Of a stretch of 64,000 bases of DNA, positions 50,615 to 58,442 are shown in pieces. This stretch comes from Chloroflexota bacterium (GTDB lineage: Bacteria; Chloroflexota; Anaerolineae; UBA4142): positions 62,001-126,000 of the forward strand of contig JACRBM010000054.1 in the NCBI GenBank assembly GCA_016219275.1. The letters are read 5' to 3'. The notes beneath the pieces were generated by a model. That model was not told the DNA's origin, did no database searches, and worked only from the letters and a program-made list of their open reading frames with translations. Each line of letters starts with the position of its first letter. The stretch's first letter is position 1. The position numbers and the translations under genes were made by a program.

Positions 50615-50640
50615 CCGGCGGAGCAGACTCCGCCGGTTTT
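50615..50640. terminator. Bidirectional intrinsic terminator
   Basis: CCGGCGGA (50615-50622) and TCCGCCGG (50629-50636) form an 8-bp stem with AAAT before and TTTT after, so it serves the converging genes on both sides. Confidence 0.78.
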
Positions 50641-50665
50641 CACTTTTCATACTGATTGCGCGCGA

Positions 50666-51505
50666 TTACGGATTCTTGATTCGATCCACTTCTTCCCACT
50701 GCACCCAGGCTTCCGCAAACGCCGGCTCCATATACTTGTCCGAAAATAGGTACACCGCGCCGGTGGACGCCACTACTTTTTTGATATCGTGATATTCTTC
50801 GCGGCGCAACAAACTCTCGACGATCACTTGCATTTGACCGGCGTCAATCCGAAACAAGTGTTCGTAAAACAGCGCGACCTTGGTCGGACGCGGATAGATG
50901 CGCGATTCGTCGCGCACGGTTGACACGATGAGCGAGTACGGATCGTTTGCCTCCACACGCGCGAGAATCGTCGCATAGTTCTCCGTCATATCACGATCGC
51001 TGTAGAGATAGGGAATCCCCGTGGGACCAACGATCTGCCGAATATCCGCATAGCGCGGGTCGCCGAGCATACTCGCCGCTAATTCGCGCACCCGGCTTGG
51101 CTCCATGGTCGGGAAGAGCGCGTTGAGCGATTCGACTTCGGTGAGACGGATAGCATCGCGCGTATCTTCGCGTACTCGACTCGCAATTTGATCCTGCGTT
51201 TCTTCACGGACGATTTTCTCGTTCGCCACGTCCATCGGAAACGCGTTCTCCGAATACAAGAACGCCGCGCCGCTCGGCGAAAAGATCACTTTGATGTCCG
51301 CATACTCGTCGAGTTTGATCAACTCGCCCAACGTACCGACGATTTGTTCCGGCGCGCGATATGGAAATAGCGCGCCCAGGTCTTCGATATGCATCGGACG
51401 CGCGTGGGTCTGCGAATCCGCTCTAACTTTGTTGGCAATCGCGAGATAATCTTCATTCACCGACATCGTTGGCGCAATCACCGGCATGGCAACCATCTCT
51501 TCCAT
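50666..51505 (-). CDS. Protein of three tandem repeats, third gene of the oxidoreductase operon
   Basis: 279 residues from ATG 51505, chosen for the GGAG upstream. It contains three related units of about 80 residues, each starting V-R-x-D/E-S/T and ending in a strand such as IKVIFSPSGAAFLYSE, IRQIVGPTGIPYLYSD, IKKVVASTGAVYLFSD. Each unit also has an L-F-P or L-F-R helix. No cysteine or membrane segment is seen, so it is a soluble cytoplasmic protein. It comes 78 bp after the oxidoreductase stop. Function unknown; a helical chaperone or regulator of the enzyme is possible. Confidence 0.72.
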   Translation of the reverse strand: MEEMVAMPVIAPTMSVNEDYLAIANKVRADSQTHARPMHIEDLGALFPYRAPEQIVGTLGELIKLDEYADIKVIFSPSGAAFLYSENAFPMDVANEKIVREETQDQIASRVREDTRDAIRLTEVESLNALFPTMEPSRVRELAASMLGDPRYADIRQIVGPTGIPYLYSDRDMTENYATILARVEANDPYSLIVSTVRDESRIYPRPTKVALFYEHLFRIDAGQMQVIVESLLRREEYHDIKKVVASTGAVYLFSDKYMEPAFAEAWVQWEEVDRIKNP

Positions 51506-51583
51506 TTTTTCATCACTCCATCGTATCATCATCGGTGCTGGGCGGAGAGAGCATCCTAGCCCAGCACCGTATCGTCTCGCGGT

Positions 51584-53674
51584 TTACGCGATCAAACCTT
51601 GCTTGGCTAATTCATCGGCAACGTACTTGAGTCCGGCTTTTTCAAGCGTCGCGCGCGTCGGCATGCCGGTCGCCTTGTCCCAGCCCATCTCTTCGTAGAA
51701 CAAGTCTTTGGCGAGTTCGATGTCTGCGCGATCCATCCGGCTGTGACCAGCCGTGAACGGTTGTTTATCCGCCGGATAGTCAAAGACCCACTTGTTCGCC
51801 AAATCGTGCTTGTTGCGCATATCTTTCTCGTTCATAAAGCGCGCGGTCAGCGCGCGGAACAAGTGGAGAATCCGCATCCCGGTCGCCTCGATTTCTTCGC
51901 GGCTGATCTTTTCGCCGGTCACGTGCGACAGCGCCTTGGCTTCCATCGCGACATCGCCGCGATACTTGCGATCCTTGCGCGGTGACGCCCACACCGGCAG
52001 CGTCCAGTTGCACGCGGTCAGCGAGTTGTGCAGTTCGAGATAGATCAGCGACATCTTGGTGAAGACCGCCTTGCCCTTGTTCATCGGCTTGTAGTTGTTG
52101 TTCGCGTCAATCGCATCCGGCGAACCGAACAACTCCGCTCCGATTTCTTTCTGCAACGCCAAGGGTAGACCATTCGCCAAATAGTTGCTGTGCGTGTGGT
52201 TTTGCGAATCGCGATTGTACATCATGTTGATCAGCGTGCCGACTTGTCCGCCATTTTCGCTCGAGTGGTGTTTGGCGTGCGCGTCCTTCCAGCAACTCGA
52301 CTCGTACGTTTGATGGTATTCGGCAATCTCAGACCATTTCTTTTCCAAGAATGCTGGACCATCCGCGAACAACTTGCCCAGTTCGCCTTGCTTGAACGTG
52401 ATGCGTTTCATAATGTCGAGCAGGAATGCTGGGTCGCCCGCATCCAACAGTTTCCACGGAATGCTGTCGTACTCTTTCGGGTCCAACTTGGCTTTCAGAA
52501 TGCCCTTGCGGTACGCGTAGAGCAGATCGCGCGGGAACTGTCCATAGTCGTTCCACAAACCGTAATCATCCGCGAGCGCACTGCCCAACTGCGACGCTTC
52601 GATCGCGGTTTCCGTGCCGCTCGTGATATTGTCAAAGAACCCGCGCCCGAACGAGTTGCCCACACAGGTGTTGCCGTTGAAACGCGACACACCGTACTTG
52701 GTTTCGAGCGCCGGGATATCGGTGTACACGTGGCAACGAATCGGGCACGAGTAGCAACCGCCGGAACGAACATGGTGTCGCTGACCAGGACCATCGCCGT
52801 GATCCAAAACTCCCTTGTGCGTGCGATAGCCGATGCGATTCAAATCATCCGCGCTGCATTCGCCGGTTTCGACTGGCGGATTTGCGGCGCCCCAGTATTG
52901 CCCCTTCTGCGCGTTCCAGCGCGTCGCGCCATAGTACTCCGCCCAGGGTTGCGGCGTCGTCGGCACGACGCCTTGGTTGTTCGCGCCAAGCAACGAAAGG
53001 TATTCGTTGACGAATTCTTTCCATACTTTTTTGTCCGCCGCTATGGCAACCGACCCGGTGCCTTTGACCCCAATTGCCTTGAGATTCTTGGAACCCAGGA
53101 CGCTGCCCACGCCGCCTGCAGAGTGCGAACGATTGCACAGCACGCACGAGACGCGCACGAGATTTTCGCCCGCTTGACCAATCGCCGCGACCTGGACATC
53201 GGAACCAACTTCATTGCTGATTTCTTCCGTCGCGCGGAAGATGCCGTTGCCCCAGAGATTCTTGGCGTCGCGAATCTCAACCTTGTCATCATTGATGTAA
53301 ATCCACACGGGCTTGGGCGCTTTGCCTTGCACGATCACCGAGTCCCAACCGGCAAATTTCAACTCAGCGCCCCAGTGTCCACCCATGTGTCCCGTGCCGG
53401 GCAATTCATTGATGTTGACGGGAAACAACGTCGTAATCGAAACACGACCCGAGAGCGGTGAGCCGGAACCGGTCAACGGACCCACGCCAAAAATGATCCG
53501 GTTTTCCGGATCCCACGCCTTGGTGCCGGGCTTGACTTCATCCCACAAAATTTTGTAACCCAGCCCGGTGCCGCCGAGAAAGTCCTTGTATTTCGCGGTA
53601 TCTTCCGAACTGATCTTGCCGGTGGAAAGATCAATCCGTAGAATCTTGCCGCGATATCCACCTATTGCTGCCAT
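51584..53674 (-). CDS. Aldehyde:ferredoxin oxidoreductase-family enzyme (tungsten/molybdopterin)
   Basis: 696 residues, longer than classic AOR (about 605) and near the YdhV/BamB-like length. Domain 1 opens with GGYRGKILRIDLSTGKI; ELKFAGWDSVIVQGKAP and GGVGSVLGSKNLKAIGVKG bind the pterin. The [4Fe-4S] ligands are GGCYSCPIRC (C307, C310, C314) and C555 in LTACNWTLP. It should oxidise an aldehyde, or reduce an acid, with ferredoxin. It has no signal peptide, whereas the partner gene product upstream has one. Confidence 0.93.
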   Translation of the reverse strand: MAAIGGYRGKILRIDLSTGKISSEDTAKYKDFLGGTGLGYKILWDEVKPGTKAWDPENRIIFGVGPLTGSGSPLSGRVSITTLFPVNINELPGTGHMGGHWGAELKFAGWDSVIVQGKAPKPVWIYINDDKVEIRDAKNLWGNGIFRATEEISNEVGSDVQVAAIGQAGENLVRVSCVLCNRSHSAGGVGSVLGSKNLKAIGVKGTGSVAIAADKKVWKEFVNEYLSLLGANNQGVVPTTPQPWAEYYGATRWNAQKGQYWGAANPPVETGECSADDLNRIGYRTHKGVLDHGDGPGQRHHVRSGGCYSCPIRCHVYTDIPALETKYGVSRFNGNTCVGNSFGRGFFDNITSGTETAIEASQLGSALADDYGLWNDYGQFPRDLLYAYRKGILKAKLDPKEYDSIPWKLLDAGDPAFLLDIMKRITFKQGELGKLFADGPAFLEKKWSEIAEYHQTYESSCWKDAHAKHHSSENGGQVGTLINMMYNRDSQNHTHSNYLANGLPLALQKEIGAELFGSPDAIDANNNYKPMNKGKAVFTKMSLIYLELHNSLTACNWTLPVWASPRKDRKYRGDVAMEAKALSHVTGEKISREEIEATGMRILHLFRALTARFMNEKDMRNKHDLANKWVFDYPADKQPFTAGHSRMDRADIELAKDLFYEEMGWDKATGMPTRATLEKAGLKYVADELAKQGLIA

Positions 53675-53718
53675 TTGTTTTCTCCTTCTAATTCAATCTG
53701 ACTGCTCAATGTGCGCTG

Positions 53719-54483
53719 TTACTTGTGGCACGAACCGCATGTGCTCGACACACTCTGCGGCGACGCCACATAGCCCGGTATCGTCCAGCGCGGTGGAATG
53801 TCCTTGGTACGATCTTGCCACGGCACATAGCGGAGCGCGCTGTTTGGGCACGCCTTGACGCATTCAGGATCGCCATTGCACAAGTGACACTTGGTTGATT
53901 TTTTCGCTTGTTCGTCGAACGCCAGCATTGCCCAGGGGCACGCGGCTTGGCACAAGCGACAACCGGTGCACTTGTCCACGTTGATCACACGCGCGTTAGT
54001 CGGCGCGACGATTTCAATCGCGCCATTCGGGCACGCGCTCATGCACGGCACCGGGTGTGGACACTGGCGACACGTATCTTGAACCAGCAAAAAGTTTCCG
54101 AAATGCCCTTCGCCGCGCCGATAACCCAACTGTGCGCCGCCTGGACCAAAGTTCAAATTACGCCCAACCTTGACACGCGCAAGCGTCGGCTCATTGCGAC
54201 CATCGTTAAAACTGGTGCAGGCAATCTCGCAACGACGACACCCCGTGCAGCGCGAGGGATCGCCGATCACCATGCCTTTGGAATTCGGACCATATCCTTG
54301 TTCTGCCGGCGAAGCCGCCACGACTTCTGCCGGGAGAAAATACGGCAAAGCAATGCCGAGTGAGCCGATCCCAGCCACGCGGAGAAAATCGCGGCGTGAA
54401 ATCGGCATCTGAATCGCGACGGACAATGGGCTAGCATCACCCAGGGTCACATCGCTGGTGTTTGCTTCTCTTTGATTTTCCAT
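53719..54483 (-). CDS. Tat-exported four-cluster ferredoxin-like subunit with C-terminal CxxCH
   Basis: 254 residues with GGGGGAG upstream of the start. Tat signal ISRRDFLRVAGIGSLGIA near residues 28-45. Four [4Fe-4S] sites: CTGCRRCEIAC (79-89), CRQCPHPVPCMSACP (138-151), CTGCRLCQAACP (172-182) and CHLCNGDPECVKACP (199-212). The C-terminus ends CGSCHK (249-254), a possible c-type haem motif. The gene order with the oxidoreductase is that of the E. coli ydhY-ydhV pair. It would relay electrons between the enzyme and a membrane or periplasmic partner. Confidence 0.9.
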   Translation of the reverse strand: MENQREANTSDVTLGDASPLSVAIQMPISRRDFLRVAGIGSLGIALPYFLPAEVVAASPAEQGYGPNSKGMVIGDPSRCTGCRRCEIACTSFNDGRNEPTLARVKVGRNLNFGPGGAQLGYRRGEGHFGNFLLVQDTCRQCPHPVPCMSACPNGAIEIVAPTNARVINVDKCTGCRLCQAACPWAMLAFDEQAKKSTKCHLCNGDPECVKACPNSALRYVPWQDRTKDIPPRWTIPGYVASPQSVSSTCGSCHK

Positions 54484-54709
54484 TTTCTTCTCCCCCGATC
54501 AATAATGTCTTGCTTGGTCGTTCCAGTTCCTTTCCCAGCACCGCCTCCTCTCTGACTGAGTACGCTTCCTTGCAAAAATAAAAACGCCTTTGCGTTCAAG
54601 CACACAAAAGCGTTCTCCGCTAGAGTAAATCAATCTGCAAAGCCCACTGCCCGCCGAAAGTACACCCTTAATCAGGAAATCAGACGAGACAGATTGTTAC
54701 CCGTACTTT
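54484..54709 (-). promoter_or_regulatory. Long structured leader of the oxidoreductase operon, putative riboswitch or attenuator
   Basis: From the predicted start near 54709 to the ATG is about 225 nt. In transcript order CAAAGTAC (54710-54703), CAATCTG (54696-54690), GTACTTT (54663-54657) and CAGATTG (54637-54631) occur, so the first pairs with the third and the second with the fourth. These are interleaved, giving a pseudoknot or two exclusive states. A terminator follows (54572-54614) before the ribosome binding site. I cannot match it to a named class. The other half of the 372-bp gap holds the tyrS promoter. Confidence 0.6.
54572..54614 (-). terminator. Intrinsic terminator inside the oxidoreductase leader
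   Basis: In the transcript AACGCTTTTGTG (54614-54603) pairs with CGCAAAGGCGTT (54594-54583) over 12 bp with two G-U pairs and an 8-nt loop, followed by TTTATTTTT. It lies upstream of the gene it would control. Confidence 0.85.
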
Positions 54710-54715
54710 GTAATT

Positions 54716-54744
54716 ATTATAACAAACACGCGGCATACTGTCAA
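54716..54744 (-). promoter_or_regulatory. Perfect consensus promoter of the oxidoreductase operon
   Basis: TTGACA (54744-54739) and TATAAT (54721-54716) with a 17-nt spacer, the full sigma-70 consensus. Initiation is expected to be strong, so control by the leader is likely. Confidence 0.9.
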
Positions 54745-54797
54745 TTTTTTCACAATCGCGGAGATTGAGACAATTTTGCATTCACGCTGAACCGTTT

Positions 54798-54826
54798 TTC
54801 ACCAGACTGCGATGCTGTGGTATAAT
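54798..54826 (+). promoter_or_regulatory. Promoter of tyrS
   Basis: TTCACC (54798-54803), 17-nt spacer, consensus TATAAT (54821-54826). AGGAG lies upstream of the start codon. No T-box-like leader fits in the about 23-nt leader. Confidence 0.65.
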
Positions 54827-54855
54827 GCGCGCAAATCGGAATCAGGAGATCCATC

Positions 54856-56037
54856 ATGTCCACGCTCTCACTCGATCATATTTTGAAACGCGGCATCGCC
54901 GAAATCATCAGCGAGGAAGGTTTGCGTAAACGTCTCGCCGCCGGCAAACCATTGCGTATGAAAATGGGCTTCGATCCATCCAAGCCGGATTTGCATGTCG
55001 GTCACGCGGTCGGCATGCGAAAACTGCGCCAACTTCAAGACTTGGGGCATACCGTCGTGCTCATCGTCGGCGATTGGACCGCGCAAATTGGCGATCCTTC
55101 CGGGCGCGATGAATCGCGCACGATGTTGACGCACGATCAAGTACAGGTCAACGCGCAAACGTACATGGATCAATTCTTCGTCATTGTGGACCAGAGCAAA
55201 ACCGAAATTCGTTGGCAGAGCGAATGGTTCGGCAAGTTCTCGCTCGCCGATGTGTTCAATCTCACCTCGCGCTTTACGTTCGCGGATATGATGGAACACG
55301 AAACGTTCGACAAGCGCGTCAAAGACGGCAAACCGCTCTCGTTGATGGAATTGATGTACCCGTTGCTCCAAGCGTACGATTCGATCGCGGTTGATGCGGA
55401 TGTCGAGTTCGGCGGGATGGATCAAAAGTTCAACATTTTGCAGGGACGCAAACTGCAAGCGATGCTGGGCAAAACGCCGCAAGAAGTTTTTCTCGTTCCC
55501 TTGCTCGTCGGCACCGATGGACGCAAGATGTCGAAATCGTTTGGCAACACGATTGACGTGCGCGCCGCGCCGAGCGATATGTACGGCAAAGTCATGTCGC
55601 TCGTGGACAATGTGCTCGTCGAGTATTTTAAACTCGTCACCGACGTGCCGGACACTGAGATTGCCGAGATGGCAGACGCGATGGCAAGCGCCAGCGTCAA
55701 CCCGCGCGATTTGAAAATGCGTTTGGCGCGCGAAATCATCGCGCAATTGTACGATGCGAACACCGCGCGCGATGCCGAAGCGGAATTCGTCAAAGTGTTC
55801 CAGCAACGCGAACTACCAAGCGATATGCCGACCTTCGCCATGCCTGGCGCGATGCCGATCATTGATTTGCTGGTCGCCGCAAAAACGGTCGAGTCGCGCA
55901 GTGAAGCGCGCCGGCTTGTCGAACAACGCGGCGTGCGTCTCGACGATGTGGTCATCGAAAAGAGTGATGAGCAGATCCCTGCGCAGCCAGCTGTGTTGCG
56001 CGTGGGACGTCGCAAGTTTGTGCGACTGACCGCGTGA
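54856..56037 (+). CDS. tyrS: Tyrosyl-tRNA synthetase
   Basis: 393 residues. The ATP motifs are HVGHAVGMRKL (HIGH-type) and GRKMSKSFGN (KMSKS), with FGFDPSKPDLHVG-type start and GGMDQKFNIL for tyrosine and ATP binding. The C-terminal S4 RNA-binding domain covers about residues 325-390 (ESRSEARRLVEQRGVRLDD). It is of the TyrZ-like, shorter type. It charges tRNA-Tyr in the cytoplasm. Confidence 0.96.
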   Translation: MSTLSLDHILKRGIAEIISEEGLRKRLAAGKPLRMKMGFDPSKPDLHVGHAVGMRKLRQLQDLGHTVVLIVGDWTAQIGDPSGRDESRTMLTHDQVQVNAQTYMDQFFVIVDQSKTEIRWQSEWFGKFSLADVFNLTSRFTFADMMEHETFDKRVKDGKPLSLMELMYPLLQAYDSIAVDADVEFGGMDQKFNILQGRKLQAMLGKTPQEVFLVPLLVGTDGRKMSKSFGNTIDVRAAPSDMYGKVMSLVDNVLVEYFKLVTDVPDTEIAEMADAMASASVNPRDLKMRLAREIIAQLYDANTARDAEAEFVKVFQQRELPSDMPTFAMPGAMPIIDLLVAAKTVESRSEARRLVEQRGVRLDDVVIEKSDEQIPAQPAVLRVGRRKFVRLTA

Positions 56038-56064
56038 GACCTCGTGCGCTTTTCATCAAATTTA

Positions 56065-56100
56065 TGCCGCCGGCAACGCGTCCTTCCGTTGTCGGCGGTA
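56065..56100 (+). terminator. Hairpin after tyrS
   Basis: TGCCGCCGGCAACG (56065-56078) pairs with CGTTGTCGGCGGTA (56087-56100), 14 bp with two G-U pairs. Few T residues follow, so the terminator call is moderate; it may be one of the palindromic repeats. Confidence 0.55.
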
Positions 56101-56165
56101 TCGCGTTACGAGTCCAACCCCCGTACCGTTTTGCGCGATCCAGCGTCAAATAAAGTGATCCACGA

Positions 56166-56927
56166 ATGAATCCAACTCATCTACGCGCGTTTGTGTTCGT
56201 ACTCATAACGGCTTTGACATTGGCGTGTCAGTCCGTCAATTTGTTTAGCGCCGCGCCGCCCGCAACCGAAGCGCCAATCATCCTTGCCCAGGTTGAACCC
56301 TCGGCGACGACCGCGTTGACGGCGACGACCGCGTTGGCGTCACCGACTGTCGCCGCGCCACTCGCCGCGCCGACCTCCGCGCCCAGCGCAACCGCAAATC
56401 GTGCGAGCGCCGCGTCGCCGACACGCGCGAGCGCATCCCCGACCACGCGCCCACCCGGAGCACTCGCACCCACATCAGTCGCGATGGCTAGCGCGACACC
56501 GACGACGCGAGCATCCACCACACTCGCGCCGAGCGCAACGGCAACCCCAACGAGTCGCTGTCCGGCAATCACACCGCAGACGAAAACATCGGGCTGGGTC
56601 AAAAGCGTGACGCTCGCGCGGAGTGTCAATGCGGACACGTACGACCCAGTGAATCCGACAACCGAATTCGCGCGCGCCGCGACCATTCACGCGGTCGTCG
56701 CAACCCAGAACGCGCCGGCGTATACCAAAATCAAAGCCGCGTGGTATGCGAGCGATGTGAGCGCGGTCGCGTGCAATACGTTTATTGACCAAGCCGAACT
56801 ATCCGAAATCGAGGGAACGCGCAACATTGATTTCACGTTGGGTGGCAACAACCCAGTCGGCGCGTATCGCGTGGAAATCTCTGTGAATGGAACCCTGGAA
56901 CGCGTAGTAACCTTTACCGTCAAATAG
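56166..56927 (+). CDS. Putative lipoprotein with Thr/Ala/Pro-rich linker
   Basis: 253 residues. The lipobox TLAC ends a short hydrophobic signal (FVFVLITALTLAC). Residues about 30-130 are a low-complexity linker of Ser, Thr, Ala and Pro. The C-terminal about 120 residues (TKTSGWVKSVTLARSVNADTY, AAWYASDVSAVACNTFIDQAELSEIEGTRNIDFTLGGNNPVGAYRVEISVNGTLERVVTFTV) look like one immunoglobulin-type beta sandwich. It is presumably a surface-exposed, lipid-anchored domain. No family is recognised. Confidence 0.7.
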   Translation: MNPTHLRAFVFVLITALTLACQSVNLFSAAPPATEAPIILAQVEPSATTALTATTALASPTVAAPLAAPTSAPSATANRASAASPTRASASPTTRPPGALAPTSVAMASATPTTRASTTLAPSATATPTSRCPAITPQTKTSGWVKSVTLARSVNADTYDPVNPTTEFARAATIHAVVATQNAPAYTKIKAAWYASDVSAVACNTFIDQAELSEIEGTRNIDFTLGGNNPVGAYRVEISVNGTLERVVTFTVK

Positions 56928-57111
56928 CGCCAATCCATTTTCGTTGCGTTTTACGCCACCCGTATCTACCGACGCGTTTGGGCGTCTCAATCAGTGTAGT
57001 CGCAACAACCAAATGCCATCGGCGCGGATAGTACCGCGGTCGTATCCCTCAAACCGAGATACGCGTGTACAATATCCCGCAGTTGGCAGATTCAACAGGG
57101 AGGTAAACGGT

Positions 57112-58251
57112 ATGCGAAAAATTCCAATGCGTTGGCTTGTGCTCGGTGCTTTGCTGTTGCTCGCGCTCGCGTTGTTCTTCTCGATCAGCGAGGTGACACT
57201 CGCCGATAACGCGCACCCGGTACGTTTCGTGGGACTGATCAAGAGCTTGCCTGTGTCCGGTTTGATCGGTGATTGGACGATTGAAGGACGGTACCTGTCA
57301 CAGCAAGTCATTTCCCAAACGGTCACCACGCATATCACAACGACAACCCGAATTGATCAAACGATGGGCGCGGTCAAAGTGGGCGCGCTCGTCGAAGTGG
57401 AAGGAATCGCGCAGGCAGACGGTTCGATTAACGCGTTTCTGATTCGCGTCTTGCCCGACCTGAGCAACGGCATCCCGGTCAAGTTCTTTGGCATTGTGGA
57501 CACGTTGCCGGCGTCCGGCTTGATCGGCGATTGGACGATCCGCATCGGCTTGAACGAGCCGATTACGCCGACGCGTACCTCGAATGGACATCGCTTGGTT
57601 ACGGTTCACGTTACATCGGCAACGAACATCATTCAAGAAGAAGGACAAGCCAAGGTTGGCGCGTTCGTCAAGGTTGAGGGCTGGGTGTTGCCCGATCGCA
57701 CCGTGATCGCGCGCGAGATCGAAGTCAAGACACCGCCGCCACCGCCTGGTTTGCCCGTCGAATTCTTCGGGCGCATCGAGCAATTACCGGCGTCCGGGTT
57801 GATCGGCGATTGGACGGTGAGCGGGCGCACGGTGCATGTTTCAGCGCAGACGAAGATCGAGCATCCCGAAAAAGCCAAGGTCGGCGCGTTCGTGCACGTC
57901 AAAGGGACCGCACTCACCGATGGCACGGTGAACGCCCGTGAGATCGAAGTTCGTTCGGATGTCCCGCCCACCATCACGCCGCCGGTGCGTTACATCCGGT
58001 TTTATGGGATCGTGCAAGAACTGCCGAATACGACTGGCTGGATCGGCGATTGGAAAGTGAATGGTTTGACGATTCACGTCACCGCGCAAACCCAGGTTCA
58101 ACAATCGAACGGCGCGCCGGCAGTCGGCAAGCCCGTCGAGGTCAAAGGCATTTTGCAAAACGATGGCACGGTGAACGCGCTGCGCATCGAAACGAAACGC
58201 CCGATTACGACGACCAACACGTTTGGGTCTGCAAGCGCAGTCTCCAAGTAA
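57112..58251 (+). CDS. Exported protein of four DUF5666-like repeats
   Basis: 379 residues from ATG 57112, which has GGGAGG upstream. A signal-anchor helix (WLVLGALLLLALALFFSI) is followed by four units of 75-110 residues, each starting like VRFVGLIKSLPVSGLIGDWTI, then T-x-I and KVGA-VEVEG, ending INAFLIRV, VIAREIEV, VNAREIEV, VNALRIET. Each unit has the DUF5666 style of small beta-barrel. It is secreted or membrane-bound, of unknown role. A promoter is not clear; a terminator-like hairpin follows. Confidence 0.85.
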   Translation: MRKIPMRWLVLGALLLLALALFFSISEVTLADNAHPVRFVGLIKSLPVSGLIGDWTIEGRYLSQQVISQTVTTHITTTTRIDQTMGAVKVGALVEVEGIAQADGSINAFLIRVLPDLSNGIPVKFFGIVDTLPASGLIGDWTIRIGLNEPITPTRTSNGHRLVTVHVTSATNIIQEEGQAKVGAFVKVEGWVLPDRTVIAREIEVKTPPPPPGLPVEFFGRIEQLPASGLIGDWTVSGRTVHVSAQTKIEHPEKAKVGAFVHVKGTALTDGTVNAREIEVRSDVPPTITPPVRYIRFYGIVQELPNTTGWIGDWKVNGLTIHVTAQTQVQQSNGAPAVGKPVEVKGILQNDGTVNALRIETKRPITTTNTFGSASAVSK

Positions 58252-58279
58252 TCAGGCACTCTGGAACAAAATAAAGAAC

Positions 58280-58320
58280 GCGGACACTTGCCCCATGCAA
58301 GTGTCCGCGCTCGCGTTTTT
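58280..58320 (+). terminator. Terminator after the DUF5666-repeat gene
   Basis: GCGGACACTTGC (58280-58291) and GCAAGTGTCCGC (58297-58308) form a perfect 12-bp stem, with TTTTT 7 nt further on. Confidence 0.65.
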
Positions 58321-58327
58321 CTAATTC

Positions 58328-58389
58328 GTAGGGCAAATTTCCAATTTGCCTAACGCGAATCTGGGTGGCAATTTGGAAAATTGCCCCAC
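58328..58389. repeat. Tandem palindromic 'ggcaaatt' repeats
   Basis: Two short palindromes stand side by side: GTAGGGCAAATTTCCAATTTG (58328-58348) and GTGGCAATTTGGAAAATTGCC (58365-58385). The pair at 60472-60545 has the same words. Confidence 0.65.
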
Positions 58390-58442
58390 AAGTTCACACT
58401 TCGTTTTTTAATTGGCGAACAACTCGACTTGGAGGATTCGGA

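Noticed and set aside
52190-53461. A 423-codon plus-strand frame over the oxidoreductase gene.
   Set aside because: It is an antisense shadow from GC-rich codons; the minus strand has the cluster and pterin motifs.
54484-54709. Assignment of the oxidoreductase leader to the cobalamin class because of the words CAGTGGGC/GCCCACTG.
   Set aside because: The conserved box would have to be GCCACTG on the transcript; here only its near-complement is found.
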